DNA from: Streptomyces boluensis
GTDB lineage: Bacteria; Actinomycetota; Actinomycetes; Streptomycetales; Streptomycetaceae
DNA: 46,045 bases
NCBI RefSeq assembly: GCF_009908195.1
Contig: NZ_JAAAHS010000016.1
Coordinates: forward strand, 1-46,045
Direction of reading: 5' to 3'
Shown: one piece after another, positions 16,368 through 25,582 of the stretch
How positions within the stretch are numbered: the stretch's first letter is position 1
How the letters are laid out: each line of letters starts with the position of its first letter
The notes under the pieces: generated by a model
What the model was told of the DNA's origin: nothing
Databases searched by the model: none
What the model saw: only the letters and a program-made list of their open reading frames with translations
Translations under genes and position numbers: made by a program

Positions 16368-17465
16368 TCACCGTTGCCGGGGCCCGGCTGGACCCGCGCT
16401 GGCCTGCACGCCCTCGATACTGCGCAGTTGGTGCACGAGCCCGTACTTGGCGGCCGTGCCTGCGGCCCGGTCGAGGACGATCAGTCCATCATCGCGGGTC
16501 GCCGGATCAGAGAGCAGGATGTGGCCGTGAGCGGTGTCAAGGCGCACGCGTTGCATCGGCGAGTCGGAGATCCCGCTGCTGCGGGCCGTATCGATGAATT
16601 GCAAGGCTGCGGTCAGATCCCCGGCGCCCCTGCGAGCCAGGGCGAGTTTCTGCTGGGCCACCGCCCAGTCGTCGGGTTCGGTGAGGTCCTCGAACTCTCG
16701 GGTCGCGGCCTGCATGACGCGCGTCGCGCAGTCGTGCTCGCCGTCCTTGCTCAGTGCGGTCCCCACCCACAACCGGGCACGAGCCCGGTCGCGGCGCGAC
16801 AGCCGGTCATCGACGGCGAGAGTCCCGTAGTCGCGGGCCGCGGTCTCCAGCTTGCCGGACATCTCCGCGACGACCGCGAGGGACAGGTCGAGCTGGGCGA
16901 CACGGCGCGGGATGTCGAGCTGGGCGAAGACGGAACGGGCACCGGCATAGGAGTGCTGGGCCGACAGCGGCCCGAGCACGGCGCCCTGGTCACGTTTGAG
17001 GTCGCCGAGCAGGGCGGTCGAGCGGGCGAACAGATACAGGCCCTTGTCGTCGAGCTCGGCGGACGTGAAGCGGGTCAGCCACCGGCCGAGGAGGGTGTCG
17101 GCGAAGGCGAAGCTCTGCCGGGAGAGGGCGACGGCGGCCCGGTCCAGGTCGTCGGTCCACGACTCGTACTCCCAGGCGCGGGGACCGACCGTGGTGACCC
17201 GTCGACGGCCGCCACTGGCGCCATGGCCGAGTTCGGACAGGAGGGTCTCGAAGCGCAGGTGGACCGCGGCGTCCGCGCGGGCGAGTGCGGTGTCCAAGAT
17301 GGCCTGGGTGTCGGGTCTTGGCTCGGTGGCGGCCAGGAGCTTCTCCCACTTGGAGATCGTCGCGACGGCCAGGCCCAGGCGCTCGGCGAAGGCCCGCACG
17401 CTGAGGCGCAAAGCTAGCCGCAGGGCCCTGGCTTCCAGGCCGGTCCAGTGGTGCACGGTCGCCAC
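16368..17465 (-). CDS. XRE-type regulator with TPR-like C-terminal region
   Basis: A 365-residue regulator typical of Streptomyces. The N-terminal helix-turn-helix reads LRLSVRAFAERLGLAVATISKWEK; from about residue 110 there are repeated helical TPR-like segments, including the ALLGDLKRDQGAVLGPLSAQHSYAGARSVF part. AAGGGAG lies about seven bases before GTG 17465. It precedes the YdcF gene and diverges from the HATPase gene across a 420-base gap, so it may autoregulate and control both directions. Confidence 0.88.
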   Translation of the reverse strand: MATVHHWTGLEARALRLALRLSVRAFAERLGLAVATISKWEKLLAATEPRPDTQAILDTALARADAAVHLRFETLLSELGHGASGGRRRVTTVGPRAWEYESWTDDLDRAAVALSRQSFAFADTLLGRWLTRFTSAELDDKGLYLFARSTALLGDLKRDQGAVLGPLSAQHSYAGARSVFAQLDIPRRVAQLDLSLAVVAEMSGKLETAARDYGTLAVDDRLSRRDRARARLWVGTALSKDGEHDCATRVMQAATREFEDLTEPDDWAVAQQKLALARRGAGDLTAALQFIDTARSSGISDSPMQRVRLDTAHGHILLSDPATRDDGLIVLDRAAGTAAKYGLVHQLRSIEGVQASAGPAGPRQR

Positions 17466-17886
17466 ACGTCACTCCCTTCCGCCAGTCATCGAAGCACGGC
17501 TGGTGCGGTCGGCGGGACGGAAGTGGAACAGAGGTGGAACAGCCGGTGATTGGCACCGGATCGGCCGACGGCGAGCCTGAAGAGGCCACCACGTGCCGAC
17601 ACTTCTGGACGGTCTTGAGCATGGAACCCCTCACGCAGCATCGCCTCGTCAACGGCCCGGTCGTGTACGGCTTTCTGCGGCTGGTGCGCGTCTCCACGGC
17701 CCGGCGGGAGTCCTGGCGGCCGGGGGTGACAGCGGCCGCACGCGGACGGCAGATCGAGGCGGCGGCCGCCCGGCCGCTGCAGGTCCGCCAGGCGCGAGCG
17801 TCCCGCACATCGAGCCCGCCTCGCGGTCCGACCCGTCACGGGCGGGGTCAGGATCGCGTTCTGGACGCCGAGACATAAGGGTTTTG
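17466..17886. other. 420-base divergent intergenic region
   Basis: This gap lies between the start of the XRE-TPR gene (minus) and the HATPase gene (plus). Open frames exist on both strands, but neither has family-like sequence or a convincing ribosome site, and they overlap one another. It probably holds the promoters for both directions. I see no RNA gene in it. Confidence 0.5.
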
Positions 17887-18279
17887 ATGACCGACAGCAT
17901 GCAGCAGTTCTTCGCTGCCCGGCCCCAATCCGTCAGCCAGGCACGCCAGTTCGCGGATCGAGCCCTGAAGGGGTGGGGACGCACCGGCCGCGCCGAAGAT
18001 GTCCGGCTCTGCGTTTCGGAGCTGACCACCAACGCCGTGGTCCACGGCACCACGCGGGGGCATGGATTCCTCCTGCGGATCGACTTCGATGACGAGGTGG
18101 TAGGCGTCGAAGTGCACGACAGTCGCCGCCAACAGCCGCAGGTCCGTGACGCCTTGGCCACGGACCTCGCTGGACGGGGCCTGGTTCTGGTGGCCGCGCT
18201 GGCCGATGAGTGGGGCATCGAGGACCGCCGCCCCATCGGGAAGATCGTGTGGTCGTGCTTCAAGGCCGGGTCGGCGTGA
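17887..18279 (+). CDS. RsbW-like HATPase, putative anti-sigma kinase
   Basis: A 130-residue single-domain GHKL ATPase of the kind very numerous in Streptomyces. The N box reads LCVSELTTNAVVHG; the G1 region is VEVHDSRRQQPQ and the G2 region DLAGRGLVLVAALADEWG. There are no membrane or sensor parts. Such proteins are RsbW/SpoIIAB-like anti-sigma kinases or accessory regulators. AAGGG lies six bases before ATG 17887. It precedes the SAHH-like gene by 87 bases on the same strand and could be co-transcribed. Confidence 0.88.
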   Translation: MTDSMQQFFAARPQSVSQARQFADRALKGWGRTGRAEDVRLCVSELTTNAVVHGTTRGHGFLLRIDFDDEVVGVEVHDSRRQQPQVRDALATDLAGRGLVLVAALADEWGIEDRRPIGKIVWSCFKAGSA

Positions 18280-18366
18280 TGCTGAGCGCCCCACGGCCAG
18301 GCGTCACGTCCGGCGCCCGGAAGCCCGAGGCCGCCCGCGCCCCTGGACAGATGAGAGGAAACTGAC

Positions 18367-19488
18367 ATGGAAGCCTTCGAACGCGCCCGGCTGGACGCCT
18401 ACTTCGCCCGGACCGTCGCCCAATTCACCCCCAGCGAGCCGACCGCATCGTTTCTGATCACCCATCTGCTGCCCGAACGGCCCGCGTTCGTCCGCGCCGT
18501 CGCGGCGATGACCCGGCTCGCGGCCGTGCTGCCCAAGCCCAAATCGGTCAACCCGGCAGCCCAGCGCGAGGTCGAACAAGCCGTCCCCGTCGACACGCTC
18601 ACCCGCGGCCTGTTCACCGACCCCGATACGGCCCTGGACTACCTCGAGTCCCGCGCCGCGGGTGAAGCGGTGAGCCTGCTCGATGTCGGCGGCTACTTCG
18701 CCCCGAGCCTCGCTGACCTGCACAGCCGCTTCACCGGCACCCTCGCCGGAGTCGTCGAGGACACCGAGAACGGTCACCGTCGCTACGAAGATCTCGAGAA
18801 GCTGCCCTGCCCCGTCATCTCGGTCGCCCGCTCGCCGCTCAAGGACCCCGAGGACTTCCTCGTCGGCCAGTCCGTCGTCTTCTCCACCGAGGCCGTCATG
18901 CGCGACCGCGGCGACATCCTCCATGGCCGGCCCGCCCTCGTGGTCGGCTTCGGGAAACTCGGCTCCTCGATCGCCCGGCTCCTGCACGCCAAGGGCGTCC
19001 ACGTCACCGTCTTCGACATCGACCCCGTTCGCCGTACCCAGGCCATGTCCCAGGGCTTCGCTGTCGCCCGCGACCGCGAGACCGCCCTGACCGGGGCCGG
19101 CTTGGTGCTCTGCGCGACCGGCGCCGTCTCCCTGCGCAGTGAGGATTTCGGGCACCTCCGCAACGGCGCCTACATCGCCACCGTCACCTCCAGCGAGGAC
19201 GAACTCGATCTCGTCGGACTCCCGGACGTCTACACCCGCACTCAGGTCGGCGACCACGTCACCCGCTACCAGACCACCGGCCACTACTTCTATCTGGCGA
19301 ATGGCGGCAACGCCGTCAACTTCATCCACGGCGCCAGCGTTGGGCCGTTCATCTTCCTGGTCCAGGCCGAGATCCTCGCTGCGATCAGGATGCTCACCCG
19401 CGGCGACCTCGCCCCCGGCATCCATGAGGTCCCCGCGTCCGACCGCGAAGCTATCGCGGCGACCTGGCTCTCCTACTTCAACAGGTGA
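18367..19488 (+). CDS. S-adenosylhomocysteinase-like NAD-binding protein
   Basis: A 373-residue protein with the SAHH fold. A Rossmann motif reads ALVVGFGKLGSSIARLLHAKGVH, followed by acidic VFDIDPVRRTQAM and LVLCATGAVSLRSEDFGHLRNGAYIA, which parallels the cofactor domain of S-adenosylhomocysteine hydrolase. It is much shorter than true SAHH (about 430-485 residues), and the N-terminal substrate half is divergent, so a different NAD-dependent reaction or a regulatory role is likely. GAGAGGAAACTGAC precedes ATG 18367. It overlaps the Nudix gene, so the pair is coupled. Confidence 0.75.
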   Translation: MEAFERARLDAYFARTVAQFTPSEPTASFLITHLLPERPAFVRAVAAMTRLAAVLPKPKSVNPAAQREVEQAVPVDTLTRGLFTDPDTALDYLESRAAGEAVSLLDVGGYFAPSLADLHSRFTGTLAGVVEDTENGHRRYEDLEKLPCPVISVARSPLKDPEDFLVGQSVVFSTEAVMRDRGDILHGRPALVVGFGKLGSSIARLLHAKGVHVTVFDIDPVRRTQAMSQGFAVARDRETALTGAGLVLCATGAVSLRSEDFGHLRNGAYIATVTSSEDELDLVGLPDVYTRTQVGDHVTRYQTTGHYFYLANGGNAVNFIHGASVGPFIFLVQAEILAAIRMLTRGDLAPGIHEVPASDREAIAATWLSYFNR

Positions 19489-20036
19489 TCACCATGGCCA
19501 TCACGGCAGACCACATCCGCACCACCCTGAACGCCTACCTCGACGAACACCCCGAGAACGAAAGGGAACTCGCCGTCGCCCTCGGCCTGATCGCCGACGG
19601 CGACGACCTCACCAGCCGCAAGACGTCCCCCGGGCACGTCACCGCCGGCGCGATCCTCGTCGACGCCGGCCATCGCGTCCTGCACATCCACCACAACGCC
19701 ACCGGGAAATGGCTGCTGCCCGGCGGTCACCTGGAGTCCGAGGACAACACCCTCTTGCAGGCCGCGGGTCGCGAGCTGGCCGAGGAGACCGGCATCCCGC
19801 CGCACGCGGTCACCCCGCACGGCGAAGGCCCGCTGCACGTCGATACTCACCCCATCGACGCCAACCCGGCCAAGGGCGAGCCCGCTCACCAGCACTTCGA
19901 CTTCCGGTTCCTGTTCCGCACCACCGCCGACATCGGCGACCTGCAGACCGAAGAGGTCTCCGACGCCGCCTGGCGCGACATCGACCAGATCACCGACCCC
20001 CAACTCCGACACCGCATCACCGCCGCCCTGCGCTGA
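19485..20036 (+). CDS. Nudix hydrolase
   Basis: A 183-residue Nudix-domain protein. The Nudix box variant reads GGHLESEDNTLLQAAGRELAEETGI in two parts: GGHLESED, then RELAEETGI with one extra residue between, as in many GGHLEPGD-type members. GTG 19485 overlaps the SAHH-like stop (GTGA); ATG 19494 is the alternative start. These enzymes hydrolyse nucleoside diphosphates linked to another moiety. Coupling to an SAHH-like protein suggests a nucleoside-related substrate; that is inference. Confidence 0.85.
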   Translation: MITMAITADHIRTTLNAYLDEHPENERELAVALGLIADGDDLTSRKTSPGHVTAGAILVDAGHRVLHIHHNATGKWLLPGGHLESEDNTLLQAAGRELAEETGIPPHAVTPHGEGPLHVDTHPIDANPAKGEPAHQHFDFRFLFRTTADIGDLQTEEVSDAAWRDIDQITDPQLRHRITAALR

Positions 20037-20191
20037 ATCACCCCTGCCTGCGAGAACGGACCCTCGAATCGGCCCGCCATGGCCTCGACCGGTCATTCCC
20101 CTCACGGCCATGAGCGGGCCGCTGCGTGTGGCCGTCGGGCGGCCCATGATCGACGTACCCGCAGGCAGACGGCAGCGAGTCGAGGGAGACC

Positions 20192-21598
20192 ATGGGTACG
20201 ACACTGGCGCAGAAGGCATGGGACGCCCATGTCGTGCGACGTGCGAGCGGCGGCGGTAAGGACGATCTGCTGTACGTGGATCTGCAGCTGCTCCACGAGG
20301 TGAACACCCCGCAGGCCTTCGACCGGCTGCGGGCCGCGGGCCGGACCGTGCGCCGCCCCGATCTGACCGTCGGCACCGAGGACCACAACACGCCCACCCT
20401 CGCCCTCGACCGGGTCATCAAGGACCGGGAGGGGCGCCGGCAGGCCGAGTTGATGCGGTCCAACTGCGCCGAGTTCGGCATCCCTCTGCACCGCTTCGGC
20501 GACCCGGGCCAGGGCATCGTGCATGTCATCGCGCCCGAACTGGGCCTGGTACGGCCCGGCATGACGATTGTGTGCTGCGACTCGCACACCACGACGCTCG
20601 GCGCGTTCGGCGCGCTGGCCTTCGGGATCGGCGCGAGCCAGGTCGAGCATGTCCTCGCCACCCAGACGCTGCCGATGCGGCCGCTGAAGACCATGGCCGT
20701 GAACGTGGAGGGCACGCTGCCCGAGGGGGTCAGCGCCAAGGACCTGGTGCTCGCCCTGATCGCGCAGATCGGCACGGCGGGCGGGCAGGGCCACATCATC
20801 GAGTACCGCGGCGCGGGCGTGCGGGCGCTGTCGATGGAAGCCCGGATGACACTGTGCAACATGTCCGTCGAGGCCGGCTCGCGCGCCGGGATGGTCGCCC
20901 CGGACGAGACGACGTTCGCGTATCTCGAGCGGTGCCCCGGCATGCCGCAGGGCGAGGAGTGGGACGCCGAGGTCGCGTACTGGCGCAGCCTGGCCAGCGA
21001 CGCCGACGCCCGCTTCGATCGCGAAGTGACAATTGACGCACGGGAGTTGAGCCCCTACGTGTCGTGGGGCACCAACCCCGCGCAGAGCGTCCCGCTGGCC
21101 GGGCAGGTGCCCGCGGCGGCCGACTTCGGCACGGCCGCCGAGCGCGCCGCCGCCGAACGGGCCCTCACCTACATGGACCTGAAGCCGGGCACCGCACTGC
21201 GTGACGTGTCCGTGGACACCGTGTTCCTCGGCTCGTGCACCAACAGCCGGATCGAGGACCTGCGCGCCGCCGCCGACGTACTGCGCGGACGCAAGGTCGC
21301 CGACGGGCTGCACATGATGATCGTGCCGGGCTCCGCCCGCGTACGCCTCCAGGCCGTCGAGGAGGGCCTCGACCGGGTCTTCGCCGAGGCAGGCGCCGAC
21401 TTCCGGGTGGGTGCGGGCTGTTCGATGTGCGCGGCGCTCAACGAGGACCGGCTGCTTCCGGGACAGCGCGCCGCGTCCACCAACAACCGCAACTTCGAGG
21501 GCCGGCAGGGCCGCGGGTCGCGCACCCACATCGTGTCGCCCGCCGTCGCCGCCGCCACGGCCGTCACCGGACGGCTTTCCTCGCCCGCCGATCTGTGA
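20192..21598 (+). CDS. leuC: 3-isopropylmalate dehydratase large subunit paralogue
   Basis: A 468-residue aconitase-superfamily large subunit with the full LeuC layout: [31 protein letters not shown], and the three [4Fe-4S] cysteines Cys349 ([11 protein letters not shown]), Cys410 and Cys413 (GCSMCAALN), with the canonical spacings of 60 and 3. It would isomerise a 2-alkylmalate via the unsaturated acid. GAGGGAG precedes ATG 20192. Housekeeping leuCD in Streptomyces is normally beside an IclR regulator; here a LysR follows, with cupin, flavoprotein and aminotransferase genes, so this may be a pathway-specific copy. No alkylmalate synthase or leuB is in the window. Confidence 0.93.
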   Translation: MGTTLAQKAWDAHVVRRASGGGKDDLLYVDLQLLHEVNTPQAFDRLRAAGRTVRRPDLTVGTEDHNTPTLALDRVIKDREGRRQAELMRSNCAEFGIPLHRFGDPGQGIVHVIAPELGLVRPGMTIVCCDSHTTTLGAFGALAFGIGASQVEHVLATQTLPMRPLKTMAVNVEGTLPEGVSAKDLVLALIAQIGTAGGQGHIIEYRGAGVRALSMEARMTLCNMSVEAGSRAGMVAPDETTFAYLERCPGMPQGEEWDAEVAYWRSLASDADARFDREVTIDARELSPYVSWGTNPAQSVPLAGQVPAAADFGTAAERAAAERALTYMDLKPGTALRDVSVDTVFLGSCTNSRIEDLRAAADVLRGRKVADGLHMMIVPGSARVRLQAVEEGLDRVFAEAGADFRVGAGCSMCAALNEDRLLPGQRAASTNNRNFEGRQGRGSRTHIVSPAVAAATAVTGRLSSPADL

Positions 21599-21606
21599 GC
21601 CGGAGC

Positions 21607-21678
21607 ACCGTCATGGAGAAGGCCACCGTCATGGAGAAGGCCACCCTCAGGGAGAACGCCACCGTCATGGAGAAGTTC
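21607..21678 (+). repeat. four 18-bp tandem repeats across the leuD start
   Basis: Four in-frame 18-bp units (ACCGTCATGGAGAAGGCC type) occur at 21607-21624, 21625-21642, 21643-21660 (degenerate, ATG lost) and 21661-21678. They encode TVMEKA, TVMEKA, TLRENA and TVMEKF. Three of the four carry an ATG, each with a GGAG-like sequence in front, so the repeat multiplies the translation start of the small subunit. Confidence 0.9.
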
Positions 21679-22287
21679 ACCGTCCACACCGGGACCGCGG
21701 CCCCGCTGCGCCGTACCGATGTCGACACCGACCAGATCATCCCGGTCCGGTTCTGCGCGAGCACAAGGCGTGACGGGCACGCGGACTCGCTGTTCGCCGA
21801 CTGGCGCACCGAGGACGGCTTCGTCCTGGAGCAGCCGGAACGCAAGGGCGCCACCGTCCTCGTGGCGGGGCAGGACTTCGGCACCGGATCGTCGCGCGAG
21901 TACGCGGTGTGGGCGCTGCAGGACTACGGCTTCCGTGCCGTGATCGCGCCCCGTTTCGGCGACATCTTCCGCGGCAACTCGCTGATGAACGGGCTGCTCA
22001 CGGTCGTCGTCCCGGCCGCGGTGGTGGAGCGCCTGTGGGAGCTGACGGAGGCCGATCCGACGGCTCTGGTCACCGTCGACCTGGAGCGGCTGCAGGTGCG
22101 GTGCGCCGATCTCGTACAGGACTTCACCCTCGACGAGGACGTACGGCGCCGGCTCCTCGGCGGCCTCGACGCCATCGCCGACACCCTGCTCGACGAGGCG
22201 GACATCGCGCGGTACGAGGCGACGCGGCGGCCCGCGCTGCCGGTGACGCGCCCTCCGGTGACATACCCGCCGGCGACCGTGCGATGA
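21667..22287 (+). CDS. leuD: 3-isopropylmalate dehydratase small subunit paralogue
   Basis: A 206-residue LeuD-like swivel-domain subunit when started at ATG 21667 (MEKFTVHTGTAAPLRRTDVD), which aligns with the usual LeuD N-terminus. In-frame ATGs at 21631 and 21613 would add 12 or 18 residues from the tandem repeat. Motifs DVDTDQIIPVRF, LVAGQDFGTGSSREYAVWAL and APRFGDIFRGNSLMNGLL are intact. It pairs with the LeuC paralogue 70 bases or less upstream. The last 20 residues are Pro/Thr-rich, and its stop lies inside a 17-bp repeat that leads into the LysR gene. Confidence 0.92.
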   Translation: MEKFTVHTGTAAPLRRTDVDTDQIIPVRFCASTRRDGHADSLFADWRTEDGFVLEQPERKGATVLVAGQDFGTGSSREYAVWALQDYGFRAVIAPRFGDIFRGNSLMNGLLTVVVPAAVVERLWELTEADPTALVTVDLERLQVRCADLVQDFTLDEDVRRRLLGGLDAIADTLLDEADIARYEATRRPALPVTRPPVTYPPATVR

Positions 22288-22317
22288 AGGCGACTGTGCG
22301 ATGAAAGCGACTGTGCG
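22284..22317 (+). repeat. two 17-bp tandem repeats before the LysR start
   Basis: ATGAAGGCGACTGTGCG (22284-22300) is followed by ATGAAAGCGACTGTGCG (22301-22317), then ATGAAG at the LysR start (22318). Each copy carries an ATG; the first overlaps the leuD stop. Because the unit is 17 bp, the copies are in different reading frames, so only the 22318 start gives the regulator. Confidence 0.9.
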
Positions 22318-23217
22318 ATGAAGCTGTCGCAGTGCGCGGCGTTCGTGGCCATAGCGGACACCGGCAGCTTCACCAACGCGGCCCGCGCCCTGGGCATCAG
22401 CCAGTCCGCGGTCAGCCACGCCATCGCGGGCCTGGAGACGGAGCTCGGCGTGACGCTGATGGTGCGGGACCGCTCCGGCGTGGAACTCACCGACGCCGGG
22501 CGCCGCGCCCTGGAGCCCGCGCGGGCCACGGTCGCGCAGTCCGAGCGGGTGCGGCAGGCGGTGCACGGCGAGGGCGGCGAGCCGGAGGGCACCGTACGGA
22601 TCGGCACCAGCCAGAGCTTCGCCGCCCGGCTGCTGCCCGCCCTGCTGTCCGAACTCCACACCCGCTACCCGCTGTTGGACATCGAGCTGCGCGAGGGCAG
22701 TGACGCCCAGATCGCGCAGTGGCTGCGCGGCCACGGCATCGACATCGGCATCGTGTCCCTGCCCAAGCGGGGCCTTGCGACGGTGCCGCTGCTGCAGGAC
22801 GAGATGTTCACGGTGCTGCCGCTCGACCATTCGCTGGCCTCCCACACGGAGCTCGGCATCGGCGAGCTCGGCGGGGAGCCCTTCCTGATGCCGGTCGGCG
22901 GGATCGAGGCGATGGTGCGGGCCGCGTTCCGCACCGTGGGCCTGGAGCCGTCCATCAGTCACCACGTACGGGACATCAACGCGCTCCTCGCGATGGTCGC
23001 CGCCGGGCTCGGTACGACGGTGCTGCCCCGGCTCGCGCTGCCGGCGGCGCTGCCCGAGGTGCGCCTCGTGCCGCTGTCCCCGCCGGTCGTACGGCACTTG
23101 GGCATCGGCACCCGGCTCGGCTCGGAGGACTCGCCGGTGGCGGCGGCCTTCATCGACGTGGCGCGCTCGCTCGCGCTGCGCAACGACTGGAGGAGGCTGC
23201 CCGTTGCGGTGCGGTGA
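22318..23217 (+). CDS. LysR-family transcriptional regulator
   Basis: A 299-residue LysR-type regulator. The N-terminus reads MKLSQCAAFVAIADTGSFTN and continues with ARALGISQSAVSHAIAGLE as the winged helix; the effector-binding domain includes EGTVRIGTSQSFAARLLP. It follows leuD in the same orientation and converges on the cupin gene with four bases between the stops. Its probable targets are the leuCD pair and the divergent flavoprotein/isochorismatase promoters at 25.6 kb, where small dyads occur. Ribosome-site sequence before the start is weak, consistent with coupling to leuD. Confidence 0.92.
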   Translation: MKLSQCAAFVAIADTGSFTNAARALGISQSAVSHAIAGLETELGVTLMVRDRSGVELTDAGRRALEPARATVAQSERVRQAVHGEGGEPEGTVRIGTSQSFAARLLPALLSELHTRYPLLDIELREGSDAQIAQWLRGHGIDIGIVSLPKRGLATVPLLQDEMFTVLPLDHSLASHTELGIGELGGEPFLMPVGGIEAMVRAAFRTVGLEPSISHHVRDINALLAMVAAGLGTTVLPRLALPAALPEVRLVPLSPPVVRHLGIGTRLGSEDSPVAAAFIDVARSLALRNDWRRLPVAVR

Positions 23218-23221
23218 GCGG

Positions 23222-23632
23222 TCAGGCCACCGGGCGGGTCGGCGCGTGCCGGACACCGAGCACGGTGCAGCCGGTCTCGGTGCTGACCCGGTGGACGCTG
23301 CCGGGCTCCTCGACGACGAGGTCGCCGGGCCGGTACCGGTCGCCGTTGTCGTTCCGCAGCTCCCCTTCGAGTACGAGGATCAGCTCGTGCCCGAGGTGTT
23401 CGTGCAGGTCGCCGTGGGCGCCCGGCGCCATCCGCGTGATCATCGCGGCGCCGGAGGCGTCGTCGTCGGTGACGTACAGGCGGTGCAGGTCGACGCCCGC
23501 GCGGCCGGGCTCCTCCCACCGCTCCCAGGCCAGGGCGTCGAGGCCGACCGGGTCGAAGATGTCGCGCAGCACGGTGACGTTGCGGGGCTGCGGCTCGGCG
23601 GTGGGAACGGCGGGCTGGGTGACTACGGACAT
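23222..23632 (-). CDS. cupin-domain protein (ChrR-like)
   Basis: A 136-residue single cupin. Metal-ligand candidates are seen in PGAHGDLHEHLGHELILVLEG and the second motif YRPGDLVVEEPGSVHRV, giving several His and a Glu in the standard positions. The form resembles the cupin of ChrR-type anti-sigma factors, but the N-terminal zinc-binding part is absent. ATG 23632 (MSVVTQPAVP) is chosen over an upstream in-frame start that adds a basic, non-conserved stretch. It lies 75 bases downstream of the flavoprotein gene on the same strand, so it is probably co-transcribed. It could be a small oxygenase, isomerase or sensor. Confidence 0.82.
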   Translation of the reverse strand: MSVVTQPAVPTAEPQPRNVTVLRDIFDPVGLDALAWERWEEPGRAGVDLHRLYVTDDDASGAAMITRMAPGAHGDLHEHLGHELILVLEGELRNDNGDRYRPGDLVVEEPGSVHRVSTETGCTVLGVRHAPTRPVA

Positions 23633-23707
23633 GGGGGTACTCGCTTTCACGGGTCGGAGAGGTCGGAGAGGTCGGGTGGAGCGGGCGCCAGGTCTCAACA
23701 GGCGTGC

Positions 23708-25582
23708 CTAGACGCCCAGTTGGACCGGCGCGGAGGTGGCGAGGACGGGCGCCGTCACATCAGCCGCGATCGCGTCAGCGTTCTGCACGAAGTCCGTCCA
23801 GAAGCCGGGCCTGCTGCTGCCGCCCTGCATGAACCAGCGGGTGTGCTCGGTGGGGATGCCGAGGACGTACAGGCCCTCGTCGGGTGTGCCCGCGTTGTCC
23901 ACCGGGTGGAAGGGTGCCTCGGTCACGGCGACACCGCCGGTGTCGAAGCGGTCGCCGTCCGCGCCGTGGTTGACGTACGACGTCCAGATGCCCTGCTCGC
24001 GCAGGCTGCGGGTCAGCGGGTGCGGGTCGAGGCGCACGTCGGGTGTGGGGATGCGGGCGTCGACGACGGTGTCGACAAGGACCTTGGAGCCCGCCACGTA
24101 CGGCGAGTGCACGGCGAAGCGTCCCGAGGCGGCGTCCGGCAGGAAGCGGGTGTCGGGCCCGGCGATGCGCAGCAGGCCGCAGTCGAGGAGCGCGGTGACC
24201 TGCTGGAGGCGGCTGCGGGGCGGGCCCGCGGCGAGGAACGAGCTGCGCGGCACGTACCAGCCGAGGAAGTCCTCGCGGTGCGAGGTCGGGGTGAGGCCGG
24301 CGAAGTCCACGAGGGCGCGGATCACGGCACGGGAGTCACGGATGACGTCGAGGGCGGCCTTCAGCGGGTCGTCGACGTTGCCCGCCTCGGCGTGCGCCAG
24401 GTCGGCGGCGAGGGCGTCGGTGAGGGCCCGCTCGAAGTGCTCGGGGCTGTCGAAGTGCCGTCCGGCGAACGGGCGGGCCTGACCGTCCAGGTCGATACGG
24501 GGCACGTCGTCGAGCCCGTACCCGGCGGCGATGGCGACGACGTCGGGCACCCCGGCCTCGGCGGCGGCGACCACTTCGGCCTCGAACGCGGCGGACTTGC
24601 CGGGCCCGTACCGGGACGTCAACGTCGTGGCGTAGTAGACGAGTTCGACCTCGGCGAGCAGCCACGGCACGGCGTCATCGGCGAAGGAGATCTCGCCGTG
24701 GCGGCTGTGCGCGAGGATGCGTTCCGTCGTGAACAGCGCGTGGTCGTAGCGGTAGTCGTGGTGTTTCTGGTTGCGGCCGCGGGCCGGCAGCGGCATCGCG
24801 CTGCGCGAACCGGCGACGATCACCGGTTCGTCGCCGCTGGGCCGGTAGACGAGCCCGCCGTTCCCGTCGTCCTCGAAGATGCCGCCGCGGCCCTCGGTGA
24901 GCGCGGCCATCACGTCGTAGAAGGACAGGCCGAGGCCGAGGACACCGACGGTCGAGCCTGCCGGGGCGCTGTCGAGGGGCATGTCGGCGGCCGAGTCGCC
25001 CGCGATGTAGCGCAGTTGCGGGTGCTGCTCGGCGAAGGCGGCAAGGCGGCGCTGGTTGCCGGTGAGTTCGGGGGTGGTGTGGCCGGTGGTCAGGACGACC
25101 CGGTCGGCGGTGAGGTGGGCGCCTTCCCTGAGGGTGAGGTGATATCCGTCCGCGGTCCGCGTCAGTGCGTCGACCGTCGCCTTGACGGGTATCAGCCGAA
25201 CATTTTCGGGGAGGTTTTCCTCAATGGTCCTGAGAATGAACTGCATATAGCGGCCGTGCAGGGCGCGCGGCGCATAGCTGTTGGGCCCGGGGTACTTCGC
25301 CGGTTCCTCGGCGCTCCACCACTGGGCGAGCGAGGGGCCCGCGCCGGGCCGTGCGGGGCCGCCGTCCGGCTGTCCGGAGAACGCGGACACCTCGTCGGCC
25401 ACCGTGTTCATCAGGAACCATTCCGGCTGGTCAGTGCGCCAGATGCGGCCGCTGCCGATCTGGTGGGAGTCGATGAGGTAGATGTCCGTGGCCTCGTCGA
25501 CCGGGCTTGCGGCGAGGCGGGCCGCCATGCGCTCCAGGACGGAAAGTCCCCTGGGGCCACTGCCGACTATTGCCACCTTCAT
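23708..25582 (-). CDS. large FAD/NAD(P)-binding protein
   Basis: A 624-residue flavoprotein of the NAD_binding_9-like type. The N-terminal dinucleotide motif is KVAIVGSGPRGLSVLERMAA. A second nucleotide-binding segment is VGVLGLGLSFYDVMAALTEGRGG near residue 215, and RVVLTTGHTTPE is the usual ATG-type motif. The C-terminal part ends WFMQGGSSRPGFWTDFVQNAD. Relatives are seen in many actinobacterial clusters, distantly like N-hydroxylating monooxygenases; few have known reactions. It is the first gene of a minus-strand pair with the cupin and is divergent from the isochorismatase-like gene. An oxidase or N-monooxygenase role is conjecture. Confidence 0.82.
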   Translation of the reverse strand: MKVAIVGSGPRGLSVLERMAARLAASPVDEATDIYLIDSHQIGSGRIWRTDQPEWFLMNTVADEVSAFSGQPDGGPARPGAGPSLAQWWSAEEPAKYPGPNSYAPRALHGRYMQFILRTIEENLPENVRLIPVKATVDALTRTADGYHLTLREGAHLTADRVVLTTGHTTPELTGNQRRLAAFAEQHPQLRYIAGDSAADMPLDSAPAGSTVGVLGLGLSFYDVMAALTEGRGGIFEDDGNGGLVYRPSGDEPVIVAGSRSAMPLPARGRNQKHHDYRYDHALFTTERILAHSRHGEISFADDAVPWLLAEVELVYYATTLTSRYGPGKSAAFEAEVVAAAEAGVPDVVAIAAGYGLDDVPRIDLDGQARPFAGRHFDSPEHFERALTDALAADLAHAEAGNVDDPLKAALDVIRDSRAVIRALVDFAGLTPTSHREDFLGWYVPRSSFLAAGPPRSRLQQVTALLDCGLLRIAGPDTRFLPDAASGRFAVHSPYVAGSKVLVDTVVDARIPTPDVRLDPHPLTRSLREQGIWTSYVNHGADGDRFDTGGVAVTEAPFHPVDNAGTPDEGLYVLGIPTEHTRWFMQGGSSRPGFWTDFVQNADAIAADVTAPVLATSAPVQLGV

